Positions 51,816-64,000 of a DNA stretch of 64,000 nt are shown here, piece by piece. Each line of letters begins with the position of its first letter. Position 1 is the first letter of the stretch. Below the pieces are notes generated by a model. The model saw only the letters and a list, made by a program, of their open reading frames with translations, was not told where the DNA came from and did not search any database. This DNA comes from Chamaelirium japonicum (taxonomy: Eukaryota; Streptophyta; Magnoliopsida; Liliales; Melanthiaceae). The DNA lies in NCBI GenBank assembly GCA_947650365.1, contig CANTAL010000210.1:62001-126000 (forward strand). The letters are read 5' to 3'. The position numbers were made by a program, and so were the translations under genes.

Positions 51816-54800
51816 GTACGATCCATTCGAATTCATTCACACGATCAATTCTAATTCATTCATACGATCCATTCTAATTCATTCATACAATCCATTCTAA
51901 TTCTTTCACATGATCCATTCTAATTCATTCGTAGGATCCATTCTAATTCATTCGTACAATCTATTCTATTTCTTTCGTACGATCCATTCTTACTCATTCG
52001 TTTGATACATTCTAATTCATTCGGACGAATGTATCCATTCTAATTTATTCGTACGATCCATTCTAATTCATTCGTACGATCCATTCTAATTCATTCATAC
52101 GATCCATTCTAATTCATTCGTCCGATCCATTCTAATTCATTCGCACGAATGTATCCATTCTAATTCATTCATACGATCCATTCTAATTCATTCGTACGAT
52201 CCATTCTAATTCATTCGTAAGATCCATTCTAATTCATTCGTACGATCCATTCTAATTCATTCGTACGATCCATTCTAATTCATTCGCACGAATGTATCCA
52301 TTCTAGTTCATTCGTACGATCCATTCTAATTCATTCGTACGATCCATTCTAATTTATTCGCACGATCCATTCTAATTCATTCCTATGATCCATTCTAATT
52401 CATTCATACGATCCATTCTAATTCATTCGTACGATCCATTCTAATTCATTCGCACAAATGTATCCCTTCTAATTTATTCGTACGATCCATTCTAATTCAT
52501 TCGCACGATCCATTCTAATTCATTCGTACGATCCATTCTAATTCTTTCACACGATCCATTCTAATTCATTCGTACGATCCATTCTAATTCATTCGCATAA
52601 ATGTATCCATTCTAATTCATTCGTACGATCCATTCTAATTCATTCGCACGATCCATTCTAATTCATTCGTACGATCCATTCTAATTCATTCGCACGATCT
52701 GTTCTTATTCATTCGCACAATCCATTCTAATTCATTCACACGAATGTATCCATTCTAATTCATTCGTACGATCCATTCTAATTCATTCGTACGATCCATT
52801 CTAATTCATTCGTATAATCCATTCTAATTAATTCGTATGATCCATTCTAATTCATTCGTACGATCCATTCTAATTCATTTATACAATCCATTCTAATTCA
52901 TTCGTACGATCCATTCTAATTCAATCATACGATCCATTCTAATACATTCATACGATCCATTCTAATTCATTTGCATGAATATATCCATTCTAATTCATTC
53001 GTACGATCCATTCTAATTCCTTCGTACGATCCATTCTAATTCATTCGTACGATCTATTCTAATTCATTCGTACGATCCATTCTAATTCATTCGCACGATC
53101 CATTCTAATTCATTCATAGGATCCATTCTAATTCATTCATACGATCTATTCTAATTCTTTCGCACGAATGTATCCATTCTAATTCATTCGCACGAATGTA
53201 TCCATTCTAATTATTCGTACGATCCATTCTAATTCATTCGTACAATCCATTCTAATTCATTCGTACGATCCATTCTAATTCATTCATACGATCTATTCTA
53301 ATTCATTCATACAATCCATTCTAATTCTTTCTTACGATCCATTCTAATTCATTCATACGATTCATTCTAATTCATTCGCACAATCCATTATATTTCATTC
53401 GTACGATCCATTCTTACTCATTGGTATGATCCATTCTAATTCATTCGCAGGAATGTATCCATTTTAATTCATTCGAACGAATCCATTCTAATTCATTCGT
53501 ACAATCTATTTAATTTCATTCGTACGATCCATTCTTACTCATTCGTATGATCCATTCTAATTCATTCGGACGAATGTAACCATTCTAATTTATTTGTACG
53601 ATCCATTCTAATTCATTCGTACGATCCATTCTAATTCATTCGTACGATCCATTCTAATTCATTTGTCCGATCCATTCTAATTTATTCGCACGAATGTATC
53701 CATTCTAATTCATTCGTACGATCCATTCTAATTCATTCGTACGATCCATTCAAATTCATTCGTACGATCCATTCTAATTCATTTGTACGATCCATTCTAA
53801 TTCATTCGTACGATCCATTCTAATTCATTCGCACGAATGTATCCATTCTAGTTCTTTCGTACGATCCATTCTAATTCATTCGTATGATCCATTCTAATTC
53901 ATTCGCACGATCCATTCTAATTCATTCGTACGATCCATTCTAATTCATTCATACGATCCATTCTAATTCATTCGCACAAATGTATCCATTCTAATTCATT
54001 CATACGATCCATTCTAATTCATTCGCACGATCCATTCTAATTCATTCATACGATCCATTCTAATTCTTTCACACGATCCATTCTAATTCATTCGTACAAT
54101 CCATTCTAATTCATTCGCACGATCCATTCTAATTCATTCGTACGATCCATTCTAATTCATTAATACGATTCATTTTAATTCATTCGTACGATCTATTCTA
54201 ATTCATTCGCACAAATGTATCCATTCTAATTCATTTGTACGATCCATTCTAATTCATTCGCACGATCCATTCTAATTCATTCGTACGATCCATTCTAATT
54301 CATTCGTACGATCCATTCTAATTCGTTCGTATGATCCATTCTAATTCATTCGTATGATCCATTCCAATTTATTCGTACGATCTATTCTAATTCATTCATA
54401 CAATCCATTCTAATTCATTCGCATGAATGTATCCATTCTAATTAATTCGTACGATCCATTCTAATTCATTCGTATGATCTATTCTTATTCATTCGCACGA
54501 TCCTGTCTAATTGATTCGCACGATCCATTCTAATTCATTCGCACGAATGTATCCATTCTAATTCATACGTACGATCCATTCTAATTCATTAATATGATCC
54601 ATTCTAATTCATTCGTACGATCCATTCTAATTCATATGCACAAAGGTATCCATTCTAATCCATTCGTAGGATCCATTCTAATCCATTCATATGATCCATT
54701 CTAATTCATTCGTACGATCCATTCTAATTCATTCGCTCGAATGTATCCATTCTAATCCATTCGTACGATCCATTCTAATCCATTCGTATGATCCATTCTA

Positions 54801-57800
54801 ATTCATTCGCATGAATGTAACCATTCTAATTCATTCATTTGATCCATTCTAATTCATTCGTACGATCCATTCTAATTCATTCGTCCGATCTATTCTAATT
54901 CATTCGCACGAATGTATCCATTCTAATTCATTCGTACGATCCATTCTAATTCATTCGTACGATCCATTCTAATTCATTCGCACGATCCATTCTAATTCAT
55001 TCATAGGATCCATTCTAATTCATTCATACAATCCATTCTAATTTATTCGCACGAATGTATCCATTCTAATTCATTTGTACGATCTGTTCTAATTCATTCA
55101 GAAAATCTATTCTAATTCATTCATACGATCCATTCTAATTCATTCACACGAATGTATCCATTCTAATTCATTCATACGATCCATTCTAATTCATTCGTAC
55201 GATCCATTCTAATACATTCATGCGATCCATTCTAATTCATTCGCACGATCCATTCTAATTCATTCATAGGATCCATTCTAATTCATTCATACGATCTATT
55301 CTAATTCTTTCGCACGAATGTATCCATTCTAATTCATTCGCACGAATGTATCCATTCTAATTCATTCATACGATCCATTCTAATTCATTCGTACGATCCA
55401 TTCTAATTCATTCGTACGATCCATTCTAATTCATTCATACGATCTATTCTAATTCATTCATACAATCCATTCTAATTCTTTCACACAATCTATTCTAATT
55501 CATTCGTACGATCCATTCTAATTCATTCGCACAATCCATTCTATTTCATTCGTACGATCCATTCTTACTCATTCGTATGATCCATTCTAATTCATTCGCA
55601 CGAATGTATCCATAATGGATCATACGAATGAGTAAGAATGGATCGCACGAATGAAATAGAATGGATTGTGCGAATGAATTAGAATGGATCGTACGAATGA
55701 ATTAGAATGGATCGTACGGATGAATTAGAATGGATCGTACGAATGAATTAGAATGGATACATTCGTGCGAATGAATTAGAATGGATACATTCGTGCGAAA
55801 GAATTAGAATAGATCGTATGAATGAATTAGAATGGATCCTATGAATGAATTAGAATGGATCGTGTGAATGAATTAGAATGGATCGTACGAATGAATTAGA
55901 ATGGATCGTGCTAAAGAATTAGAATTGATCGAACGAATGAATTAGCATGGATCGTGCTAATGAATTAGAATGGAACGTACGAATGAATTTGAATGGATCG
56001 TGTGAAAGAATTAGAATGGATTGTATGAATGAATTAGAATGAATTCGTACGATCCATTCGAATTAATTCGCACGATCCATTCTAATTCATTCATACGATC
56101 CATTCTAATTCAGTCATATAATCCATTCTAATTCTTTCACACGATCCATTCTAATTCATTCGTAGGATCCATTCTAATTCATTCGTACAATCTATTCTAT
56201 TTTATTCGTACGATCCATTCTTACTCATTCGTATGATCCATTCTAATTCATTCGGACGAATGTATCCATTCTAATTTATTCGTACGATCCATTCTAATTC
56301 ATTCGTACGATCCATTCTAATTCATTTGTACGATCCATTCTTACTCATTCGTATGATCCGTTCTAATTCATTCGTATGATCCATTCTAATTCATTCGTAC
56401 GATCGATTCTAATTCATTCGCACTATCCATTCTAATTCATTCGTACGATCGAATCTAATTCATTCATACGATCCATTCTTACTCATTCGTATGGTCCATT
56501 CTAATTCAATCGTACGATCCATTCTAATTCATTCATATGATCCATTCTAATTCCTTCGTACGATCCATTCTAATTCATTCGTACGATCTATTCTAATTCA
56601 TTCGTACGATCCATTCTAATTCATTCGTACGATCCATTCTAATTCCTTCGTACGATCCATTCTAATTCATTCGTACGATCCATTCTAATTCCTTCGTATC
56701 CATTCTAATTCACTCATACGATCCATTCTAATTCATTCGTATGATCCATTCTAATTCATTCATACAATCCATTCTAATTCATTCGCACGAATGTATCCAT
56801 TCTAAATCATTTGTACGATCAGTTCTAATTCATTCACAAAATCTATTCTAATTCATTCATACGATCCATTCTAATTCATTCACACGAATGTATCCATTCT
56901 AATTCATTGATACGATCCATTCTAATTCATTCGTACGATCCATTCTAATTCACTCATACGATCCATTCTAATACATTCATACGATCCATTCTAATTCATT
57001 TGCACGAATATATCCATTCTAATTCATTCGTACGATCCATTCTAATTCCTTCGTACGATCCATTCTAATTCATTCATACGATCTATTCTAATTTATTCGT
57101 ACGATCCATTCTAATTAATTTGTACGATCCATTCTAATTCATTCGTACGATCCATTCTAATTCATTCGTACGATCCATTCTTACTCATTCGTATGATCCA
57201 TTCTAATTCATTCGTACGATCCATTCTAATTCATTCGTATGATCGATTCTAATTCATTCGCACTATCAATTCTAATTCATTCGTACGATCCCTTCTAATT
57301 CATTCGTATGATCCATTCTAATTTATTCGTTCAAATATATCCATTCTAATTCATTCGTACGATCCATTCTAATTCATTCGCACAATCCATTCTAATTCAT
57401 TCGCACGAATGTATTCATTCTAATTCATTTGCACGATCCATTCTAATTCATTCCTATGATCTATTCTAATTCATTCGTACGATCCATTCTAATTCATTCT
57501 AATTCATTCGTACGATTCATTCTACGATCCATTCTAATTCATTCGTATATTCCATTCTAATTCATTAGCACGATCCATGCTAATGAATTAGAATGGATCG
57601 TACGATCCAATCTAATTCATTCATACGATCCATTCTTACTCATTCATATGATCCATTCTAATTCAATCGTACGATCCATTCTAATTCATTCGTACGATCC
57701 ATTCTAATTCATTCGTACGATCCATTCTAATTCATTCGTACGATCCATTCTAATTCATTCACGCAATCTATTCTAATTCATTCGTACGATCCATTCTAAT

Positions 57801-58941
57801 TCATTCGTACGATCCATTCTAATTCATTCATACAATCCATTCTAATTTATTCGCACGAATGTATCCATTCTAATTCATTCGTACGATCCATTCTAATTAA
57901 TTCATATGCACAAAGGTATCCATTCTAATTCATTCGTACGATCCATTCTAATTCAGGATCGTACGAATGAATTAGAATGGATACATTCGTGCGAATGAAT
58001 TAGAATTGATCGTACGAATGAATTAGAATGGATTGTGCGAATGAATTAGAATGGATCGTACGAATGAATTAGAATTGATCGTACGAATGAATTAGAATGG
58101 ATCGTACGAATGAACTAGAATGGATACATTCGTGTGAATGAATTAGAATGGATCGTACGAATGAATTAGAATGGATCGTACGAATGAATTAGAATGGATC
58201 TTACGAATGAATTAGAATGGATCGTACGAATGAATTAGAATGGATCGTACGAATAAATTAGAATGGATACATTCGTGTGAATGAATTAGAATGGATCGGA
58301 CGAATGAATTAGAATGGACCGTACGAATGAATTAGAATGGATCAAATGAATGAATTAGAATGGTTACATTCATGCGAATGAATTAGAATGGATCGTACGA
58401 ATGGATTAGAATGGATCGTACGAATGGATTAGCATGGATATATTCGAGCGAATGAATTAGAATGGATCGTATGAATAAATTAGAATGGATCGTACGAATG
58501 GATTAGAATGGATTCAACGAATGGATTAGAATGGAAACCTTTGTGCATATGAATTAGAATGGATCGTACGAATGAATTAGAATGGATCATATTAATGAAT
58601 TAGAATGGATCGTACGAATGAATTAGAATGGATCGTACGAATGAATTAGAATGGATACATTCGTGCGAATGAATTAGAATGGATACATTCGTGCGAAAAA
58701 ATTAGAATAGATCGTATGAATGAATTAGAATGGATCCTATGAATGAATTAGAATGGATGGTGCGAATGAACTAGAATGGATCGTACGAATGAATTAGAAT
58801 GGATCATGCTAATGAATTAGAATTGATCGAACGAATGAATTAGCATGGATCATGCTAATAAATTAGAATGGAACGTACGAATGAATTAGAATGGATCGTG
58901 TGAAAGAATTAGAATGGATTGTATGAATGAATTAGAATGAA
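51816..58941. repeat. Higher-order repeat unit of about 7.1 kb, full copy
   Basis: This unit starts at an F-to-R junction of the type AATGAATTCGTACGATCC. It contains about 3.8 kb of reverse monomers, an F insert of about 430 bp at 55613-56041, about 1.9 kb more reverse, and a forward block from 57958. The next unit starts at the same junction near 58942 and repeats the order of rare variants (CGTGG/CGTAGG, CGGACGAATG, CGTCCG, CGTAAG, then CTAGTTCATTC). The corresponding F insert recurs at 62858-63266. Spacings between equivalent points are about 7,130 to 7,250 bp. Confidence 0.8.
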
Positions 58942-61900
58942 TTCGTACGATCCATTCGAATTCATTCGCACGATCAATTCTAATTCATTCATACGATCCA
59001 TTCTAATTCATTCATACAATCCATTCTAATTCTTTCACACGATACATTCTAATTCATTCGTGGGATCCATTCTAATTCATTCGTACAATCTATTCTATTT
59101 CATTCATACGATCCATTCTTACTCATTCGTATGATCCATTCTAATTCATTCGGACGAATGTATCCATTCTAATTTATTCGTACGATCCATTCTAATTCAT
59201 TCGTACGATCCATTCTAATTCATTCATACGATCCATTCTAATTCATTCGTCCGATCCATTCTAATTCATTCGCATGAATGTATCCATTCTAATTCATTCG
59301 TACGATCCATTCTAATTCATTCATACGATCCATTCTAATTCATTCGTAAGATCCATTCTAATTCATTCGTACGATCCATTCTAATTCATTCGTACGATCC
59401 ATTCTAATTCATTCGCACGAATGTATCCATTCTAGTTCATTCGTACGATCCATTCTAATTCATTCGTACGATCCATTCTAATTTATTCGCATGATCCATT
59501 CTAATTCATTCGTACGATCCATTCTAATTCATTCATATGATCCATTCTAATTCATTCGTACGATCAATTCTAATTCATTCGCACAAATGTATCCATTCTA
59601 ATTTATTCGTACGATCCATTCTAATTCATTCGCACGATCCATTCTAATTCATTCGTACGATCCATTCTAATTCATTCGTACGATCCATTCTAATTCATTC
59701 GCACGATCCATTCTAATTCATTCGTACGATCCATTCTAATTCATTCATACGATCCATTCTAATTCATTCGTACGATCCATTCTAATTCATTCGCATAAAT
59801 GTATCCATTCTAATTCATTCGTACGATCCATTCTAATTCATTCGCACGATCCATTCTAATTCATTCGTACGATCCATTCTAATTCATTCGCACGATCTGT
59901 TCTTATTCATTCGCACAATCCATTCTAATTCATTCACACGAATGTATCCATTCTAATTCATTCGTACGATCCATTCTAATTCATTCGTACGATCCATTCT
60001 AATTCATTCGTACGATCCATTCTAATTCATTCGTATAATCCATTCTAATTAATTCGAATGATCCATTCTAATTCATTCGTACGATCCATTCTAATTCATT
60101 CATACAATCCATTCTAATTCATTGGTACGATCCATTCTAATTCAATCATACGATCCATTCTAATACATTCATACGATCCATTCTAATTTATTTGCACGAA
60201 TATATCCATTCTAATTCATTCGTACGATCCATTCTAATTCCTTCGTACGATCCATTCTAATTCATTCGTACGATCTATTCTAATTCATTCGTACGATACA
60301 TTCTAATTCATTCGCACGATCCATTCTAATTCATTCATAGGATCCATTCTAATTCATTCATATGATCTATTCTAATTCTTTCGCCCGAATGTATCCATTA
60401 TAATTCATTCGCACGAATGTATCCATTCTAATTCATTCGTACGATCCATTCTAATTCATTCGTACGATCCATTCTAATTCATTCATACGATCTATTCTAA
60501 TTCATTCATACAATCCATTCTAATTCTTTCACACGATCCATTCTAATTCATTCGTACGATCCATTCTAATTCATTCGCATAATCCATTATATTTCATTCG
60601 TACGATCCATTCTTACTCATTGGTACGATCCATTCTAATTCATTCGCAGGAATGTATCCATTCTAATTCATTCGAATGAATCCATTCTAATTCATTCGTA
60701 CAATCTATTCTATTTCATTCGTACGATCCATTCTTACTCATTTGTATGATCCATTCTAATTCATTCGGACGAATGTATCCATTCTAATTTATTTGTACGA
60801 TCCATTCTAATTCATTCGTACGATCCATTCTAATTCATTCGTACGATCCATTCTAATTCATTTGTCCGATCCATTCTAATTCATTCGCACGAATGTATCC
60901 ATTCTAATTCATTCGTACGATCCATTCAAATTCATTCGTACGATCCATTCTAATTCATTCGTATGATCCATTCTAATTCATTCGTATGATCCATTCTAAT
61001 TCATTCGCACGAATGTATCCATTCTAGTTCATTCGTACGATCCATTCTAATTAATTCGTACGATCCATTCTAATTCATTCGCACGATCCATTCTAATTCA
61101 TTCAAACGATCCATTCTAATTCATTCATACGATCCATTCTAATTCATTCGTACGATCCATTCTAATTCATTCGCACAAATGTATCCATTCTAATTCATTC
61201 GTACGATCCATTCTAATTCATTCGCACGATCCATTCTAATTCATTCGTACGATCCATTCTAATTCTTTCACACGATCCATTCTAATTCATTCGTACAATC
61301 CATTCTAATTCATTCGCACGATCCATTCTAATTCATTCGTACGATCCATTCTAATTCATTAATACGATTCATTCTAATTCATTCGTACGATCCATTCTAA
61401 TTCATTCGCACAAATGTATCCATTCTAATTCATTCGTACGATCCATTCTAATTCATTCGCACGATCCATTCTAATTCATTCGTACGATCCATTCTAATTC
61501 ATTCATAGGATCCATTCTAATTCATTCGTATGATCCATTCTAATTCATTCGTACGATCCATTCTAATTCATTCATACAATCCATTCTAATTCATTCACAC
61601 GAATGTATCTCTTCTAATTAATTCGTACGATCCATTCTAATTCATTCGTATGATCTATTCTTATTCAATCGCACGATCCAGTCTAATTGATTCGCACGAT
61701 CCATTCTAATTCATTCGCACGAATGTATCCATTCTAATTCATTCGTACGATCCATTTTAATTCATTAATATGATCCATTCTAATTCATTCGTACGATCCA
61801 TTCTAATTCATATGCACAAAGGTATCCATTCTAATCCATTCGTAGGATCCATTCTAATCCATTCGTACGATCCATTCTAATTCATTCGTACGATCCATTC

Positions 61901-64000
61901 TAATTCATTCGCTCGAATGTATCCATTCTAATCCATTCGTACGATCCATTCTAATCCATTCGTACGATCCATTCTAATTCATTCGCATGAATGTAACCAT
62001 TCTAATTCATTCATTTGATCCATTCTAATTCATTCGTACGATCCATTCTAATTCATTCGTCCGATCCATTCTAATTCATTCGCACGAATGTATCCATTCT
62101 GATTCATTCGTACGATCCATTCTAATTCATTCGTACGATCCATTCTAATTCATTCGTAAGATCCATTCTAATTCATTCGTACGATCCATTCTAATTCAAT
62201 CGTATGATCCATTCTAATTCATTCGCATGATCCATTCTAATTCATTCATAGGATCCATTCTAATTCATTCATACAATCCATTCTCATTCATTCGCACGAA
62301 TGTATCCATTCTAATTCATTCGTACGATCTGTTCTAATTCATTCACAAAATCAATTCTAATTCATTCATACGATCGATTCTAATTCATTCACACGAATGT
62401 ATCCATTCTAAATCATTCATACGATCCATTCTAATTCATTCGTACGATCCATTCTAATTCACTCATATGATCCATTCTAATACATTCATACGATCCATTC
62501 TAATTCATTCGCACGATCCATTCTAATTCATTTATAGGATCCATTCTAATTCATTTATACGATCTATTCTAATTCTTTCGCACGAATGTATCCATTCTAA
62601 TTCATTCGCAAGAATGTATCCATTCTAATTAATTCGTACGATCCATTCTAATTCATTCGTACGATCCATTCTAATTCATTCATACGATCTATTCTAATTC
62701 ATTCATACAATCCATTCTAATTCTTTCACACGATCCATTCTAATTCATTCGTACGATCCATTCTAATTCATTCGCACAATCCATTCTATTTCATTCGTAC
62801 GATCCATTCTTACTCATTCGTATGATCCATTCTAATTCATTCGCACGAATGTATCCATAATGGATCATACGAATGAGTAAGAATGGATCGTACGAATGAA
62901 ATAGAATGGATTGTGCGAATGAATTAGAATGGATCGTACGAATGAATTAGAATGGATCGTACGAATGAATTAGAATGGATACATTCATGCGAATGAATTA
63001 GAATGGATACATTCGTGCGAAAGAATTAGAATAGATCATATGAATGAATTAGAATGGATCCTATGAATGAATTAGAATGGATCGTGCGAATGAATTAGAA
63101 TGGATCGTACGAATGAATTAGAATGGATCGTGCTAATGAATTAGAATTGATCGAACGAATGAATTAGCATGGATCGTGCTAATGAATTAGAATGGAACGT
63201 ATGAATGAATTAGAATGGATCGTGTGAAAGAATTAGAATGGATTGTATGAATGAATTAGAATGAATTCGTACGATCCATTCGAATTAATTCGCACGATCC
63301 ATTCTAATTCATTCATACGATCCATTCTATTTCAGTCATATAATCCATTCTAATTCTTTCACACGATCCATTCTAATTCATTCGTAGGATCCATTCTAAT
63401 TCATTCGTACAATCTATTCTATTTCATTCGTATGATCCATTCTTACTCATTCGTATGATCCATTCTAATTCATTCGGACGAATGTATCCATTCTAATTTA
63501 TTCGTACGATCCATTCTAATTCATTCGTACGATCCATTCTAATTCATTCGTACGATCCAACCTTACTCATTCGTATGATCCATTCTAATTCATTCGTAAT
63601 CCATTCTAATTCATTCGTACGATCGATTCTAATTCATTTGCACGATCCATTCTAATTCATTCGGACGAATGTATCCATTCTAATTTATTCGTACGATCCA
63701 TTCTAATTCATTTGTACGATCCATTCTAATTCATTCGTCCGATCCATTCTAATTCATTTGCACGAATGTATCCATTTTAATTCATTCGTACGATCCAATC
63801 TAATTCATTCATACGATCCATTCTTACTCATTCGTATGATCCATTCTAATTCAATCGTACGATCCATTCTAATTCATTCGTACGATCCATTCTAATTCCT
63901 TCGTACGATCCATTCTAATTCATTCGTACGATCTATTCTAATTCATTCGTACGATCCATTCTAATTCATTTGTACGATCCATTCTAATTCCTTCGTACGA
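58942..64000. repeat. Higher-order repeat unit, second copy, cut by the window end
   Basis: Second copy of the unit that begins near 51816. It is 5,059 bp long here and runs off the window. The block 62858-63266, with its junctions at both ends, is nearly the same as 55613-56041. Confidence 0.78.

Larger units (their letters stand above)
27949..64000. repeat. Right satellite array, same family, many inversions
   Basis: This continues the same 23/28-bp satellite to the window end, with no gene. Approximate orientation map (R is the complement of base 1): R to 28385, F to 28459, R to 29573, F to 29789, R to 31479, F to 32950, R to 33499, F to 33669, R to 35060, F to 35423, R to 35852, F to 36115, R to 37995, F to 39980, R to 42118, F to 43810, R to 44085, F to 44365, R to 44992, F to 45955, R to 46120, F to 48160, R to 48867, F to 49288, R to 49702, F to 51093, R to 51265, F to 51815, R to 55612, F to 56041, R to 57957, F to 58941, R to 62857, F to 63266, R to 64000. 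One-monomer flips also occur near 30176 and 57576. Boundaries are good to about one monomer. Confidence 0.97.

Overview
The window is a piece of a plant (angiosperm) nuclear genome. It consists almost entirely of a short-period satellite DNA, interrupted once by a complete but decayed Ty3/gypsy LTR retrotransposon of the Tat lineage. The plant assignment rests on the element: gag-pol domain order and motifs, the additional second RNase H domain before integrase, an antisense gene between pol and the 3' LTR, and 78-bp tandem repeats in the 3' region. The GC-rich, alanine-rich coding style would suit a monocot, but I cannot name the species. I see no host single-copy gene and no tRNA or rRNA gene.

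Layout. Positions 1-14859 and 27949-64000 are one AT-rich satellite. Its unit is a conserved 14-bp half (GAATGAATTAGAAT) followed by either a 9-bp half (GGATCGTAC; 23-bp monomer) or a 14-bp half (GGATACATTCGTGC; 28-bp monomer). The array is not simply head-to-tail: it flips orientation several dozen times. The same flip junctions and the same order of variant monomers recur at distances of about 6.5-8 kb, so simple monomers are organised into multi-kilobase higher-order units that contain inversions.

The retrotransposon occupies 14860-27943 (13,084 bp), flanked by a 5-bp target duplication CGATC made from satellite sequence. Order: 5' LTR (14860-15839), primer binding site, gag, protease, RT, RNase H, integrase (all on +, ending 21896), a 78-bp tandem repeat array, a spliced antisense gene on the - strand (25888-22886, with its own TATA box at 25993-25985), a 145-bp tandem repeat array, a polypurine tract and the 3' LTR (26875-27943). 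The two LTRs differ at roughly 25 positions by eye, plus 22-bp and 66-bp repeat-number differences.

The sense gag-pol frame is dead. It has two frameshifts in the N-terminal part of gag and seven in-frame stops, each of which can be explained by one C-to-T change at a CAG, CGA or CAA codon. The antisense gene shows no disabling change: its only in-frame stop is the TAG that forms the 3' end of a canonical 90-nt GT-AG intron. A satellite segment at 39981-40210 matches both flanks of the insertion and lacks the element, giving an internal empty-site copy.
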